Shown here piece after piece: positions 20,800 to 31,600 of a DNA stretch of 64,000 nt. Under the pieces are notes generated by a model. The model saw only the letters and a list, made by a program, of their open reading frames with translations. It was not told the origin of the DNA and did not search any database. The translations under genes and the position numbers were made by a program. How positions within the stretch are numbered: the stretch's first letter is position 1; each line of letters begins with the position of its first letter. The DNA is from Linnemannia hyalina (Eukaryota > Mortierellomycota > Mortierellomycetes > Mortierellales > Mortierellaceae), in assembly GCA_019671135.1 (NCBI GenBank), contig JAHRHY010000020.1, forward strand, positions 496,001 through 560,000, read 5' to 3'.

Positions 20800-21780
20800 T
20801 CTAGATAGAGAAGAGGGGCGGATGAAAAAAAAAAATACAAAGAGAACAGAGGAATTGAGCGAAAGGGTGTGTGACAAAGAAGAGAAGGTAGTGGTCAATA
20901 AAGTGCAGTAGTAAATAAAAGAGAGAAAGAGAACAAACAAGGGAAGGGTAATAGAGAGAGTAAGAGGATAACAAAAGGAGGGAGAGAATGGTACGGAAGG
21001 GAAAAAAGAAGCACGACAATGAGCGGTAGTGAAGAAAAGAGTGTTGGAGTATAGATTAGATGCAAACTGGCGATGAAAAAAGGGCGCGGGAGTGAGCCTG
21101 ATGGTTATATGAGTGAAGATGATTGCTATAGAAGTGATGAAAAGGGCGTAGGAGAGGTAAGAGAAGTTGAGGAGTGGTGGGCAGAGAGAAAAAGTAAGGG
21201 GCGCGACAATTACGTCACCCAAAAATCAGATATTAGATTCAGGATCACATGCATTAGAAAATACTCATGGCTCATATCACTTAAGGGGTGGTCTGGCAAA
21301 AGCACGCGTGGAGGGCCCAGAGAACCCTGGAAAAGCAAGTGAAGTATCTAGCCGTGATCAACATCATCCGGGGCACCGTCAGGAATCAAGTTATCGATGA
21401 CGCCATCGGCATCTCTCATGACCATGCACACATGCACCACCATCCACCATGACCATGGAAGAGTAGGTGTAGGCAGATCACCTAGAAAACCATACTATCT
21501 ACACGCATATAACAAAGGGAGGCTCCAAAAAAGGAAGGTAAGCCCTTATTTTCCCTCGACCAATCAGAAAATTCGAAGAAAGGGGACATGTTTCAGACAT
21601 GTTTCAGATGCTTCTCTCCTAGGGGAATCCTATCAAAGAATGGTCCGATCCGGTTCCCTCAAGCATGATTAGAAAGCCCATGGAAAGTTCTCACAGCTTG
21701 TCAAATTACAGAATTTTAGCACAAGAACTGAGAGGAAGGACGAATTTCGAAGGCGGGCAAAAAAGATTTTTTGGAGAAAA
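20800..21780. other. Purine-rich spacer, no gene seen
   Basis: 20820-21060 is strongly biased to A/G on the plus strand. The rest is of mixed composition, with a short direct repeat ACATGTTTCAG at about 21586-21608. No protein-like reading frame or RNA was found. Confidence 0.4.
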
Positions 21781-21796
21781 GTTTAGGAAAACAGGA

Positions 21797-21866
21797 ATAA
21801 CTGGCTTGTGGCAGCCAAGCGTTCATAGCGACGTTGCTTTTTGATCCTTCGATGTCGGCTCTTTCT
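21797..21866 (+). rRNA. Short 28S rRNA fragment (pseudogene copy 3)
   Basis: It starts at ATAACTGGCTTGTGGCAGCC like copy 1, runs through GCGTTCATAGCGACGTTGCT and GATCCTTCGATGTCGGCTCTT, then diverges. The ~25 bp before it (GAGAAAAGTTTAGGAAAACAGG) resembles the normal 28S sequence upstream of this point but is heavily altered. Only ~70 bp are clear. Confidence 0.85.
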
Positions 21867-21949
21867 CTAATCCTTGCAGAGAATTCTAGCACCCCAGCGT
21901 TGAGTGAAAGTTTGACACTTTTAAGGGGTAATGAATGTCCATAGATTGT

Positions 21950-22640
21950 TACTGTTTCACGGGGGGAGGGTTCGATGAGTTATAGGAACGCTGTCAGTTC
22001 CACAATCGGTTCTATAAAACTGGACTCTATGAGGTGCAGATGCTATCCGTTAGTCCAGTGTCTAATAGTGAAGAAGACAAGGAACAACGAACAGCTTCTA
22101 CCCCACATAACTACTACTCTAGTAGGACGATCGGCTATACTACTTGGACGTCATCACCTCGGAGAAGGGCCACCAAATTTGTAACATTACGTGTAGATCG
22201 TTTTAAGGTTTCGTCTCAGCGTCCATAGTGGTCAGTGCCTGTGTTTGATATTGTTGCTCAGGGGAGAGGGTCGAGGCCAGAGTTGTAGGACCGCTGTAAA
22301 GTCCTCAGTTGGTACGGGGGAAAAAAAGGGAGTTGCTAATCGTGTCCTAACAAATCTCACGAAACTGCAGTGTGCCAGCGAAACTCTTGTCAATACAGTT
22401 CTCGTCCAAGAAATGATGTGTAAAAGGACCTTCTATTCATAATATCAAGGAGCGGGTTTGTTACCTGCAGTGCGCCAGCAAAACTCTTATCAATACAGCT
22501 CTCGTCCAAGAAGTGATGTGTAAAAGGACAAAGAGCAAGCAAGAGGGCTCGGCGCACTAATAATACTATGCTACTAAAGAATATGACTGCTAACCTAAGG
22601 CATCGCCGCCACTGCCTAGCCACCACATCTTCTTGCAACA
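21950..22640 (-). mobile_element. Degraded repeat shared with the tyrosine-recombinase fragment at 51.2-51.8 kb
   Basis: 22245-22640 matches 51230-51560 in reverse complement. Shared landmarks are the GGCAGTGGCGGCGATGCCTTA, GTGCGCCGAGCCCTCTTG and CACATCACTTCTTGGACGAG blocks on the minus strand, and the GGACCGCTGTAAAGTCCTCA block on the plus strand. Inside, the CTTGTC(A)ATAC...GTGTAAAAGGAC unit occurs twice in tandem (22382-22430 and 22483-22530). At 21958-22025 there is a weaker copy of the 22255-22315 sequence. Split direct repeats beside a tyrosine recombinase recall DIRS-like elements, but no complete gene is left. 22690-22900 has a minus-strand TATAAATACTGG and could be an LTR remnant. 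Confidence 0.5.
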
Positions 22641-23241
22641 ATGGTTGTAAACGGAGATGGATTTAATAAAAATTTATGCTTGGGTATTGGAATATTTGCA
22701 AGTTATGGGTACAATGAATCAGTGAGAAAGAGATGTCGGTCCACCGCGACCACACACCAGTATTTATAAGTGATTTTATTGTTGCTATGGAGATACATGG
22801 GTGAGTAGAGGCGTCTATGGCTGACTCGCGGTGGAGTGGCGGATCGTGGGAGATCCTAATCTTCCACGTACCCTAGGGCTTGTAGTATTAATATTAGTTC
22901 CGGCTTTTCATTGGTGCCAGGCAACACATGGGTAGGCTGGTGCCAGGAACGCCGTCGCAATCGTCGTCATTGCTTTCATCGTTCATTTTGCACCATATTC
23001 AAGGATCACCTGACGAGAGTAGCTAGACAAGAGCCCTCAGGGACCGGCACCCATTTACATTCTGGTGCCTGGAAAATAAACAGATCTCTCTCTGTAATCT
23101 TCTTTTATTTAATGATTTGCGAAAAGTCCACAGAGAAAAAAATACCCGTAATGAAAAGAAAAAGGAATAAAGTCTGCACAAATAACAGATATATTCAGAC
23201 CCTTAATAAATAAAATGATATGAAAGAGAAAAAAAAAACCT

Positions 23242-24381
23242 TTACAGTTTGTGGCCAAAGAACTCCTTCTGTAATAGCAACAGAAGAAGGGTGATAGACA
23301 AGAGCAGGAGGCAGAAACGGATGGTGTTTATTGTACAGGGGAGCCAGGGTATTTATGTGTGCTAGGCTATGGGCTCCAGGATGGTGGTGATGTGGTGAGG
23401 TGGTGATGTGGTTAGATGGGGATGTAATTAGGTGTTAATGTGGTTAGATGAGACAGTGGTTAGATGACGCTAATGATCTAGGGTCACAACAGATTATGAT
23501 ACTGTGACACCTTCAGCTTGGGGAGAACCTTGGGCACACCATGGTCAAAGAGCTCAATGTGGGTCGCACCCTCTATCAGGTACAGCTCCTTGGGCTCCTT
23601 GCACTTCTTGTACGCATCTTCGCTGAAGTGCAGAGTGTCAGCCTTGGATCCCGCAATCAGCAGCACGGGGCGGGGTGCGATCCAGTCCAGGTACGCAAAT
23701 GCGTCAAAGTTGGCCAGCTGGTCGTAGCTCCACACCGCAGTCCGGTTGATCGACGTTTCATACCCGCCGCGCGAGGTCAAATAGTAATCGGAAGCCTCCG
23801 ACATCAGATTTGTCGTGTCCTTGGTGATCTCTTCCTTCGTGGGCACAATGGGCAGATACTGGACCTCACCACCTCGGGCATAGTCGATGCGCGCCTGTCC
23901 AGCCTGGACAAGAATGCCCTCCAAGGTGGGCTTGGGGATTTCGCGGCTAAAGGCGCCGAGGTCAACACTGCTCACGGATGCAACGGCCTTGATGCGCATG
24001 TCCATGGATGCAGCGCCAAGAGCGTATCCGCCCCCAAACGCACAAGCCGAGGACACCAATGCGGGCAGGGTCAACATGGTCCAGAGTGGACAAGTAGGTA
24101 ACAGCGGACTTGATGTCTTCAAGCATGCCGTAGCCGTCTTCCAGCTGGCGGGGCTCGCCCTCACTGCTGCCCTGGTGGCGGCGGTCAAAGGCCAGGGTGA
24201 TGTATCCGAGTTCGTCGGAGAGCTTTTCGGCGTAGACGCCGGTGGTCTGCTCCTTGACACCGCCAAAGGGGTGCACGGCGACGATTGCAGGCAGCTTGGA
24301 TTTGGAGGCGCCGTCGGGGACATAGAGGTGGCCGGCGAGTTTGAGGTTGCCGCTGAGGAAGGTAACGTCTTTGCGAGTCAT
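23242..24381 (-). pseudogene. Dienelactone-hydrolase-like alpha/beta hydrolase, broken twice
   Basis: The N-terminal frame begins MTRKDVTFLSGNLKLAGHLY at 24381, with AIVAVHPFGGVKEQTTGVYA and LAFDRRHQGSSEGEPR, the oxyanion and helix segments of fungal alpha/beta hydrolases. At the nucleophile elbow (near 24050) the frame shifts by one base: one frame reads IGVLGLC and the next FGGGYALGAASMDMRIKAVA. The second frame continues through YLDWIAPRPVLLIAGSKADT (catalytic Asp region) and IEGATHIELFDH (catalytic His). Close to the end a 240-bp solo LTR splits the last codons; the original tail (EFFGHKL and stop) lies beyond it, with the stop at 23242-23244. Relatives hydrolyse lactones or thioesters, often for secondary metabolism. 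This copy should be inactive. Confidence 0.85.
23270..23509 (-). mobile_element. Solo LTR inside the hydrolase gene
   Basis: 240 bp from TGTAATAGC to CTGTGACA (TG...CA ends), flanked by CCTTC at 23265-23269 and again at 23510-23514, a perfect 5-bp target duplication. On the minus strand it contains ATAAATACCC (TATA-like) and ACAATAAACACC (polyadenylation-like), the expected order for U3-R-U5. No internal retrotransposon sequence is present, so recombination between two LTRs removed it. It is related in layout to the solo LTRs at 50150-50444 and 53574-53814. Confidence 0.9.
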
Positions 24382-24399
24382 CGTGATGTGTTTTTGTGT

Positions 24400-25550
24400 G
24401 TGTAGGTGTGTGTATACAAGTTGTGAGGCTTGAAAATGTGGTTAATTCGATACGTTATTTCTTAAGGGGATGGCGAGCTAGATAAGTGTTTGGCGCTAAT
24501 TGACATGATTGTGTAAAGAAACTCCAAACCAGCTCTTTGACTTCTACTACGATCCTCAGTTCTATTTTGCTTTGACGATTTCACTCTTTCTTCTTCTTTG
24601 TCGTACTCAGTTGGAGCTACGACAGTTGTGTCGTGGACGCTCCCCCTTTTGGATCGTCCACACCGAGCAAACGATAGTTAAGGGTATCGTTCAACCGATA
24701 TGCGTGGACCCCTTTTTGGACATACTCTATTTTCATTTTTCCTTCCCGCCTTTTTCCTTTTGTTATTATCACCCGACTCCCCTCGGTCTCTCTTTTGCAA
24801 CACACACCACCAATGCCTTCAACTGCAGGATGCTATCGTTGATCAGCAGGGTCGACTTCCTTTCTTTTCTCTTTAGCTATTGTAACCACTTTCGTCCGCT
24901 TCTGCCACTATTGACGAAGCATTATTCACTGACTACGCCTTCACTGCGCCTCTATCTCCAACTGTAAACTACAGTAGGTCAAAAAATCCTCCGAGCACTT
25001 ATTTCTCGAAACATCTCTATGCTTCTAGACCATGGTCTCTAATGGTCATAGAGGCGCACGGGATAGATGAGAGACCAGTCAAACAAGTAGTGTGTAGAAT
25101 GTTCGAAATTGTGCGAGCGGTGTGGTGCGTGTGGTGTGTGGTGTGTATGGTATGTAGTTTGTTACCCAATTACCCACGTGGTTAGGTGATCTGGGCACAA
25201 CTTAATTTAAGCCCCACACTTTGAATACAACTACAGTAGCTTTTAACCCGATCACATGTATTTAGTTCAAAATGTCACGCTTAATTTAGGACCTGGCTAG
25301 TGCACAAAGCTAAAAAAATTTGTTTCACCGTAGCTTCTCCTCACACGCACCATATCTATCTGGCATAAATACACCGCCACCTGAGGAGTGCTTCAATCAC
25401 GACCTAATCTAATCCTGGAACCGGGCCTCGACCCAATCGAACTGCTCTAGACTCTCTTTGACCACGCGTCGTGCCCACTACTTGCTCCAAAGATTTCTGT
25501 AAAAGAGGAAAAGACCGTTTACTGTAGGGACGGAAAGCCGTCCCTGGATA
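24400..25550. other. Intergenic stretch, nothing coding recognised
   Basis: This contains the upstream region of the hydrolase pseudogene, a CT-rich section (24560-24960) and a GTGTGGT microsatellite near 25120-25150. A small hairpin (GGGACGGAAAGCCGTCCC) lies at 25528-25545, next to the fold-back element. Confidence 0.4.
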
Positions 25551-25555
25551 ACCTG

Positions 25556-25823
25556 CCAAGAGAAGATTTCGTCACAGCCATTCATAACAAAAATGCCCGT
25601 CCTTCCCATCATTTGGCCTCGGCCACTCCGTCATGTTCATGTCTCAGAAGGCTGTGCACTAGACACCAATGATAAAAGTATGTGTCTAGTGCACAGCCTT
25701 CTGAGACAAAAATGCAATTGACTATCACATTGCTTCACATGAACATGACGGAGTGGCCGAGGCCAAATGATGGGAAGGACGGGCATTTTTGTTATGAATG
25801 GCTGTGACGAAATCTTCTCTTGG
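25556..25823. repeat. Fold-back (palindromic) element
   Basis: Outer arms of 86 bp (25556-25641 and 25738-25823) are perfect reverse complements of each other. Inside them are two further perfect 25-bp arms (25642-25666 and 25682-25706) around a 15-nt loop. A 31-bp stretch (25707-25737) is present on one side only, so it was either lost from or gained by one arm. No target duplication is evident at the edges. It could be a MITE-like fold-back transposon or a recent inverted duplication of a local sequence. Confidence 0.9.
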
Positions 25824-26033
25824 ACATGACTGGATGGGCTATGTCGGGGATTGGCTTGGTCTCGGACGGGTCATGCAGTCCTAAGACCGTGTGTTCGATT
25901 TGCTCTTTTCTATGGGGGTTGGGATACATCCCAACGGTGCATTGTGGAGGAGATTACGTTCATATGACCATGTTTCTTCGAAGCTTATGATCTGCTTCAT
26001 CTTTATAGGAAGCTTCCTTGTGCTTGTTCGCTC

Positions 26034-26040
26034 TATATAA
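26034..26040 (+). promoter_or_regulatory. Probable TATA box of the glyoxalase-like gene
   Basis: TATATAA lies about 85 bp before the chosen ATG (26123) and is followed by a CT-rich leader, as in many fungal promoters. Confidence 0.5.
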
Positions 26041-26122
26041 CGCACTCATTATCACCCTTTCCTTCTCATCTATTTTTTCCACTTCTCTCAAAACCATTTT
26101 CCATTCAAAAAGATATTTCACC

Positions 26123-26620
26123 ATGAGCGAATTCAAGACTGACGTGAAGACCTACGAGTTTAACCACACTATGATCCGTGCCAAGGATCCAAAGGTCTCG
26201 CTCGAGTTCTACCAGCACATCCTCGATATGAAGCTTATATATAGTGAGGATTATGAGACAGAAAAGTTCACGCACTATTTCCTAGCATATGTGAATGCTC
26301 AAGATCTGGCCACTTTGGACACAAAGTCAAAGGACGAGCGCCGTGCTTACACCTTCAAGCGTCCTGGTGTTCTCGAGCTGACTCACAACTGGGGCACTGA
26401 GAACGATGCCGATTTTAGCTACGCCAACGGCAACAAGGAGCCTGGACGTGGATTTGGACATATCGCCATCCATGTCGACAACATCGACGAGGCCTGCAAG
26501 CGGCTCGAGAGTTTTGGCGACAAGGTGCAGTGGCCCAAGCGACTCGGACAGGGCAACATGAAGGACGTCGCCATTATCGCCGATCCAGATGGTTACTGGA
26601 TCGGGGTCTGTGACTACTAA
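26123..26620 (+). CDS. GLO1: Lactoylglutathione lyase (glyoxalase I)-like protein
   Basis: 165 residues without introns, starting at an ATG in a CACCATGAGC context just before the conserved N-terminus. Glyoxalase I turns the hemithioacetal of methylglyoxal and glutathione into S-lactoylglutathione in the cytosol. The single-domain form is seen: FNHTMIRAKDPKVSLEFYQH (first metal-side His), GVLELTHNWGTEN (ligand Glu), GFGHIAIHVDNID (ligand His), and DPDGYWIGVCDY at the C-terminus. In known enzymes the last block reads DPDGYWIE, and that Glu is both a metal ligand and catalytic base. Here it is Gly and the protein ends five residues later. The fold is probably intact but activity is doubtful. 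The length is short by about 10-15 residues compared with human GLO1 domain ends. Confidence 0.88.
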   Translation: MSEFKTDVKTYEFNHTMIRAKDPKVSLEFYQHILDMKLIYSEDYETEKFTHYFLAYVNAQDLATLDTKSKDERRAYTFKRPGVLELTHNWGTENDADFSYANGNKEPGRGFGHIAIHVDNIDEACKRLESFGDKVQWPKRLGQGNMKDVAIIADPDGYWIGVCDY

Positions 26621-26639
26621 AAATAAAAGAGCTCTCTCG

Positions 26640-27430
26640 CAACAAAATACAAAGCCAAAGTCTCAAACTCGTAAATGTCTATTCATATAAGGAAATGGCC
26701 TTATTTCCACAATCTATTGCTTAATTCCACAAAAAAATCGAGCCAATGAGTGAACGCCAACCGTCCTGCCGCGCTGCAAGCGACGTCATCAACTTGAGAT
26801 TCGTCCCAAAAAGGAAGGAATGAGGCAAAAAATTGAGAGGGCACTACCCCTTCTGATACCCCTTCATTTCTTCCAGACCTTCTATGATGAAGATACTCTA
26901 TGGGAATGAAATTTCCAGTACTCGGAATCTGAAGGACTGGGTCGAGACAAGCGCCTCTGATGAATCCTGTTTGAGGATCCCCCCTGTTTGTCTTTTGTAC
27001 AGTAATTTTTATTTTTTTAAGGCATGTTGGTTTTCAATATCAGCGACACGCGTTGAATAACGCGTTGTTACATTTTTTTTTATTTTTTCATTGAAGGCTA
27101 GCTTATTACGCTATTCAAACAAAACTGCGTTGTAATACATCCTCTCTACGACATCCTGATCGGGGAGCCTCCAAATCAGTCATCTGCAGCTTCAAGAGGT
27201 GTTGGAGGAAGAGCCCTTTGCATTACTAAATAGAGCCAATCTTGAGATATTCACACAGTAAACACTTACAAGAAGGGGCAAGATAATTTCTTGAGACGAA
27301 GGAAGGATCTTTGTTGAAGGCCCTCGAACATGGTCTTTTATAACCGTGTTCTGGGTGACTGTTTAGCCTATCAAATTTATCTAATTGAATACCCCGTCTA
27401 TTTGATCGTCTGACCAGAGGCGACTATACA
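26640..27430. other. Intergenic A/T-rich stretch, nothing recognised
   Basis: I see homopolymer runs and a short inverted motif AACGCGTTGTTACA near 27057, but no coding pattern or RNA gene. Confidence 0.4.
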
Positions 27431-27439
27431 ACAAATCTA

Positions 27440-27660
27440 TTAATTGCTGGGGGCTTTGCTGGAGTGGCACCGAGGGTTTCCGCCGCCGATGACGCTGCTG
27501 ACGATGCAGGCGGAACCATCAAAGATGTTGGAGACAAGGTTGTCGCCCTGGCCGAAGACGCCGTTAGCGCCGTTATCGCCAAAGAGGCCTGGAGCAGCAG
27601 TGACGAGGGACACAAGGGCAGCAATAATGCAAATGTAAGATCAGTGTAAGATAGGTTCAT
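27440..27660 (-). pseudogene. Small secreted protein gene with a frameshift in the signal peptide
   Basis: The minus-strand frame ending at the TAA at 27440-27442 reads IIAALVSLVTAAPGLFGDNG, then ANGVFGQGDNLVSNIFDGSA, a Cys, VVS-like core and a second Cys. This is the layout of a small fungal secreted protein: hydrophobic signal core, an AAP cleavage site, and a short Gly/Asn-rich mature part with two Cys. An ATG at 27660 lies ~95 bp after a minus-strand TATAAATA (about 27755-27762), but it is in a different frame from the signal core. One base is missing or extra within about 25 bp after the ATG. It is either a young pseudogene or a sequencing error. Confidence 0.55.
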
Positions 27661-28169
27661 TTTGTAGTTTGGCTGAAAATGTGGAGACGTGTGCCAATTG
27701 TGCTGGTGATGTTGATGCAGTGTATGTTGAATTTTCCTTCTATGGGTCGAGATGTGTATTTATATGAGAGGACGTGCAGTAAAAGAAAGGTTGGTGGTTG
27801 AAAAGCAGATCTGGGCAGAAGGAGTCGGGTGAGACATATGGTTCAGCACCTCCCTCAATCCTACTCGTAATAAGTTGGACTGCTGGCTGACAAGAAAGAC
27901 GAGGTTCCTGTTGAACATTGGCAAGAAGGCATAGAAAGCCATCCAAGCGTTGTTCCTCAAGGGGTTGAAGGTGAACAAAGGGTTTCCAAAAAGTAAGGGC
28001 AGTGAAAACAAAGGGCAGGGAGAAGAGAGGGGTCAAACAGAAGGGAATAAAGGGGACGATGAAAAAAGAATAAAGGAGAGGGATCAAGAAAGGAAAGTGG
28101 ACACAGAAAAAGGAATAAAGGGGAGGGATGATGGAACGAAAGGGAAAGCGGGAAAGGAGGGGATGCCGG

Positions 28170-28681
28170 TTTGCTGTATCCCGAGCCCCACCATCTCTCC
28201 CGGCTTCAAGGACCCGAACTTTATCACGCTTGCAGAAGACATTGAGAGCATGTATCGGTCCATTATTCACAGGAATCAAGGGGGTTCGCAGGACGCAAAG
28301 GACATCGATTCCGAAGTCAAGGCCCTAGCAGGAGAGCGCGTCAAGCTCGAATTCCTTGCAAGACTGCTCTTCCTGCAACTTCTCCTCCAGAACAAACCTG
28401 ATTTGGAGCCACAGCAGTTTTTTCGTGAGCAGACAACCGGAGGTGCAGCAACTATTGCCAGGCTTGTCAGCAAGTTGCAGGTGTACGACAACCGCGCGAT
28501 TCGTGACATGCTCCGTGAGACCCAGATCAATCTCCACACACTTCTTGTCCCCAGACGACTTGGGCTAGTGATTGCTCTGGATGAGGCTCAAGTTGCGGCT
28601 ACTGGAATCTTGTCCGAAAAGCTCATCTCGCCATCCGCTTTGCTCAAGAACAGAAATGACCTCTTCGACAGCAAAGAACCA
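28170..28681 (+). pseudogene. CRN-type NTPase gene, N-side part (before the 3.6 kb insert)
   Basis: The frame (open from 27950, but low-complexity Lys/Glu-rich before ~28160) becomes protein-like at SPGFKDPNFITLAEDIESMY. It runs through LEFLARLLFLQLLLQNKPDL and LGLVIALDEAQVAATGILSE to LLKNRNDLFDSK. The hydrophobic strand followed by DEAQ fits the Walker B of the P-loop NTPase found in Crinkler-type proteins. The Walker A loop is missing: the sequence upstream is a purine-rich repeat, so the 5' end is lost. The frame is interrupted at 28681, where an insertion begins. The continuation is at 32274-33657. It cannot make a working protein. Confidence 0.75.
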
Positions 28682-31600
28682 TGTGATGGTATTAATTTGG
28701 TCCACAGTAGTCCTGGCTATAGATCAAAGGCAACTATGCAAATAAAATCACAATATGTCTTATTCTCTATCTGCTTCCTACTTTCCTGTTGTTCCATTAA
28801 AAAAGAGTCTAAAACGGTGGCAACAACATACAAAACCACGACCTGCCTCTTCTCTTTGTTGCTCTTCCCTTCATTCTCCGCTCCAGCTCCATAAACCTCC
28901 AGCATCATATAAGAACTTTGTCATCACTCTCTATTTACTTTTGCCTCGCGACCAACACACGTCTTTCAAGAAGTCCATTCATTATGGAGAAGATTCCAGC
29001 TGGACGGCGCTCTTCTGGAAAGAAGGCACCATCTCCTTCCGAAATACCCCTCATAAAATCGTGGGTGTGCTCGTTCCAAGGTTGCGGACAAAGATACACG
29101 GCCCAGTCATCACTCCGTGTGCATCACAACAAAGTCCACGCCCCAAAGACCCGCCCATGTACACACACAACCAAGAACGGAGACAAGTGCTCTGAAAGGT
29201 TTCACACACTGGCGCTTCTTGATGCTCACCTCAGAGTCGCTCATTCTCACTTTGTCTGCAAGCACAAAAGCGACTCAGATAAAGTTTGTGGACACACATG
29301 CGACAGCAAGGAAGAGCACGACGACCATTTGGATGACGTGCATCGGACTTTTGCGTGCGGAAAGGGCGACTGCAAGGCAAAGTACATGACAAGACGTGTT
29401 TGTCATCAACACCAACGTAGCTGCAAAGGACAAGGCTCAGAGACTGTTGAGACAAAGCTTCCTGCATGTATCAACAAGGCTTCCAACGGTAATTACTACT
29501 ATATTGCTCTGCAGAAATGTTGCGTGCTCAAATCTAACTTTCTTTTCTGTTTGTTCTTCTAGTCTGGTGCATCACGGTGATTGCTGGTGTGCAAACTCAT
29601 CTGGAGAACGTTGTGTTCCTACCTAAAGCATATTTGGACAACGACGGATTCATTAAGGTACTTTATCATACATTTTAAATTTTGTTGGCTTTCAAGTAGA
29701 CAAGCTTACCTCCTTGCAAATCCTTGGCATAGATCGACGGACTAAAAGTTTCTCCTGTCTTGTGGGCGGATACCAAGACCGAACTTACCTATGGTCAAAA
29801 ACGCGACTACTTGAGGATTGCCGAGAGCGGATACCGTATGGCCGGGAACATACAGAAAGATCAAGGGTGTTCGATCTGTGGAGACGTCATTACTTGGAGA
29901 ACTGTCGGCACTTCGCTCAGAAAACCTGGTCTTCCTGTTTTTAATCGCCACACTGTCTGCAATACATGTTTTTCCCGCCAAAGGGGAAGGGTATGCGTCG
30001 TTTTAGACGCTGAACGCAGTTTTTTCTCCCCTGTATAGGCACTAATAATTGTTTTTTTTTTTTTTTTTTTTTTTTTGTCTCATCAGATTGCAGCAGATAT
30101 CAAAGAAACATATGGAGTGGCGGATAGGAATGTTTCTGAACTTGCGAAACTTCCGGAGCTGCAGGACCTTATCAATGAACTTCTTAGTGACAGATGTTGC
30201 GCAAGCTGCGATACAAAGCTTACGAGGGACAACGCAGTCTTCAGAGTTCGCCGCTCGATTCGAGACTCTCGAGATAATCCTCTAGATCTTACAGGACGTT
30301 GCAAGACGTGCAAATGTGTTGCAGATGTCGATTTTTCGAGGCAAGTACGATCTTGGGCCTATCTAAAGCGTGCAAAACGACCCGGGGATTATGAGAGCTT
30401 GGAAAAAGCCATGATGGCTTATGTCACGACCCTTGCTCGAGGATTCTGTGTCGGGTCCCCTGCCTTCGACCCTGAGGAGTTTGTTGTGCTCCGTGATGAG
30501 GCCGCGGTATCCTATTGCAGCTGTTTTTATTGCAGGAATCCGACATGTAATGAGATTGGTGCGGATGCTCGAAAGCGATCTTCGATTGACCGGACACAGT
30601 TCAAGGATGGCGTTGCTCTCAATTACAGCCATCCTGACTAAATATTAGTGGTGGCATGTCTACGATGCAATTGGTAAGTTTATTGTCTTTCATCCTTCCT
30701 GTCTTAATATCAGATATTTCTTTCATAAAGTTTCTAACCTCATTTGATAATAGCTTATTCAGTGACCGAACCATCCAGGAGCGGCGAGACTTTCTTCATG
30801 ATCTGAAGACAGAGATGCCGAAAGGGACAAAATGGGCAGATGAAGTGATCGAGAGCATCGAGGAAACTGTGATAAACGGTGGTTTCGATAAAGCGAGGGT
30901 GGAGCAGTGGCCCGAAGACAAGGTCCTACAGAGGAGGTACCAGAAGCTTGAGTACGGCCGGCAGGAACGCGGAAAAGCTGATCGATTGGCCTCCTGGTCG
31001 TATGAAAAGTATCGCTATTATTTGCACTTATGCAAAGGACGATCACTCGTCACCGGGATGAAAGTGACCCTGCCAAGAAAACTGGATATTGATCGCAACA
31101 TCGACACTGACAAGTACGATTTCGATACCATCCTACTCATGGAGAATGAGATCAACGTGGCGAAGAAGAGTATGTCCGAGTTCAAGGACTCATCTGCATT
31201 CAGACTCTCCAAAGAGTCATTCAAGCCAAAGTGGGCGGTCAAGATCTTACGCGCTGATCTATGGAAATTGATCGAGGACACCAACGCAATGAAGGATGGG
31301 TAAGTTATAGTGTAATATGGAAACAATCGACAGACTTTCAAAAATGGTATCGCTAACCATTTTTTTTCGAGAATTAGATGAGAACAACAACTGCATGGTA
31401 TGCGATCAGAACCCCGTCCCAGCTTGGAGGTCGAAGCCGAGTCGCCTCTTCTACCGCCGTTTGTGTTACTCGAGGAGCATACCCTCCAAGGTTCTGCTCT
31501 TCCACGACAAACCATCAGCCCACTATCATCGTCTATCATAACCAGCCTGCCATCAAACGTCCCATCCAAGATATCTGTTACATCTCGTCACAGCCAAAAA

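Noticed and set aside
24509..24967. 152-codon frame on the plus strand, hydrophobic
   Set aside because: The composition follows a CT-rich stretch; no membrane-protein pattern or motif is recognisable.
25840..25930. tRNA-like sequence (GGCTTGGTCTCGG ... GTGTGTTCGAT)
   Set aside because: The A-box and B-box-like words are present, but I could not fold acceptor and anticodon stems; a tRNA scan would decide.
27950..28165. N-terminal extension of the CRN-type NTPase frame
   Set aside because: Lys/Glu/Gly-rich low complexity from a purine-rich repeat; it replaces the expected Walker A region rather than encoding it.
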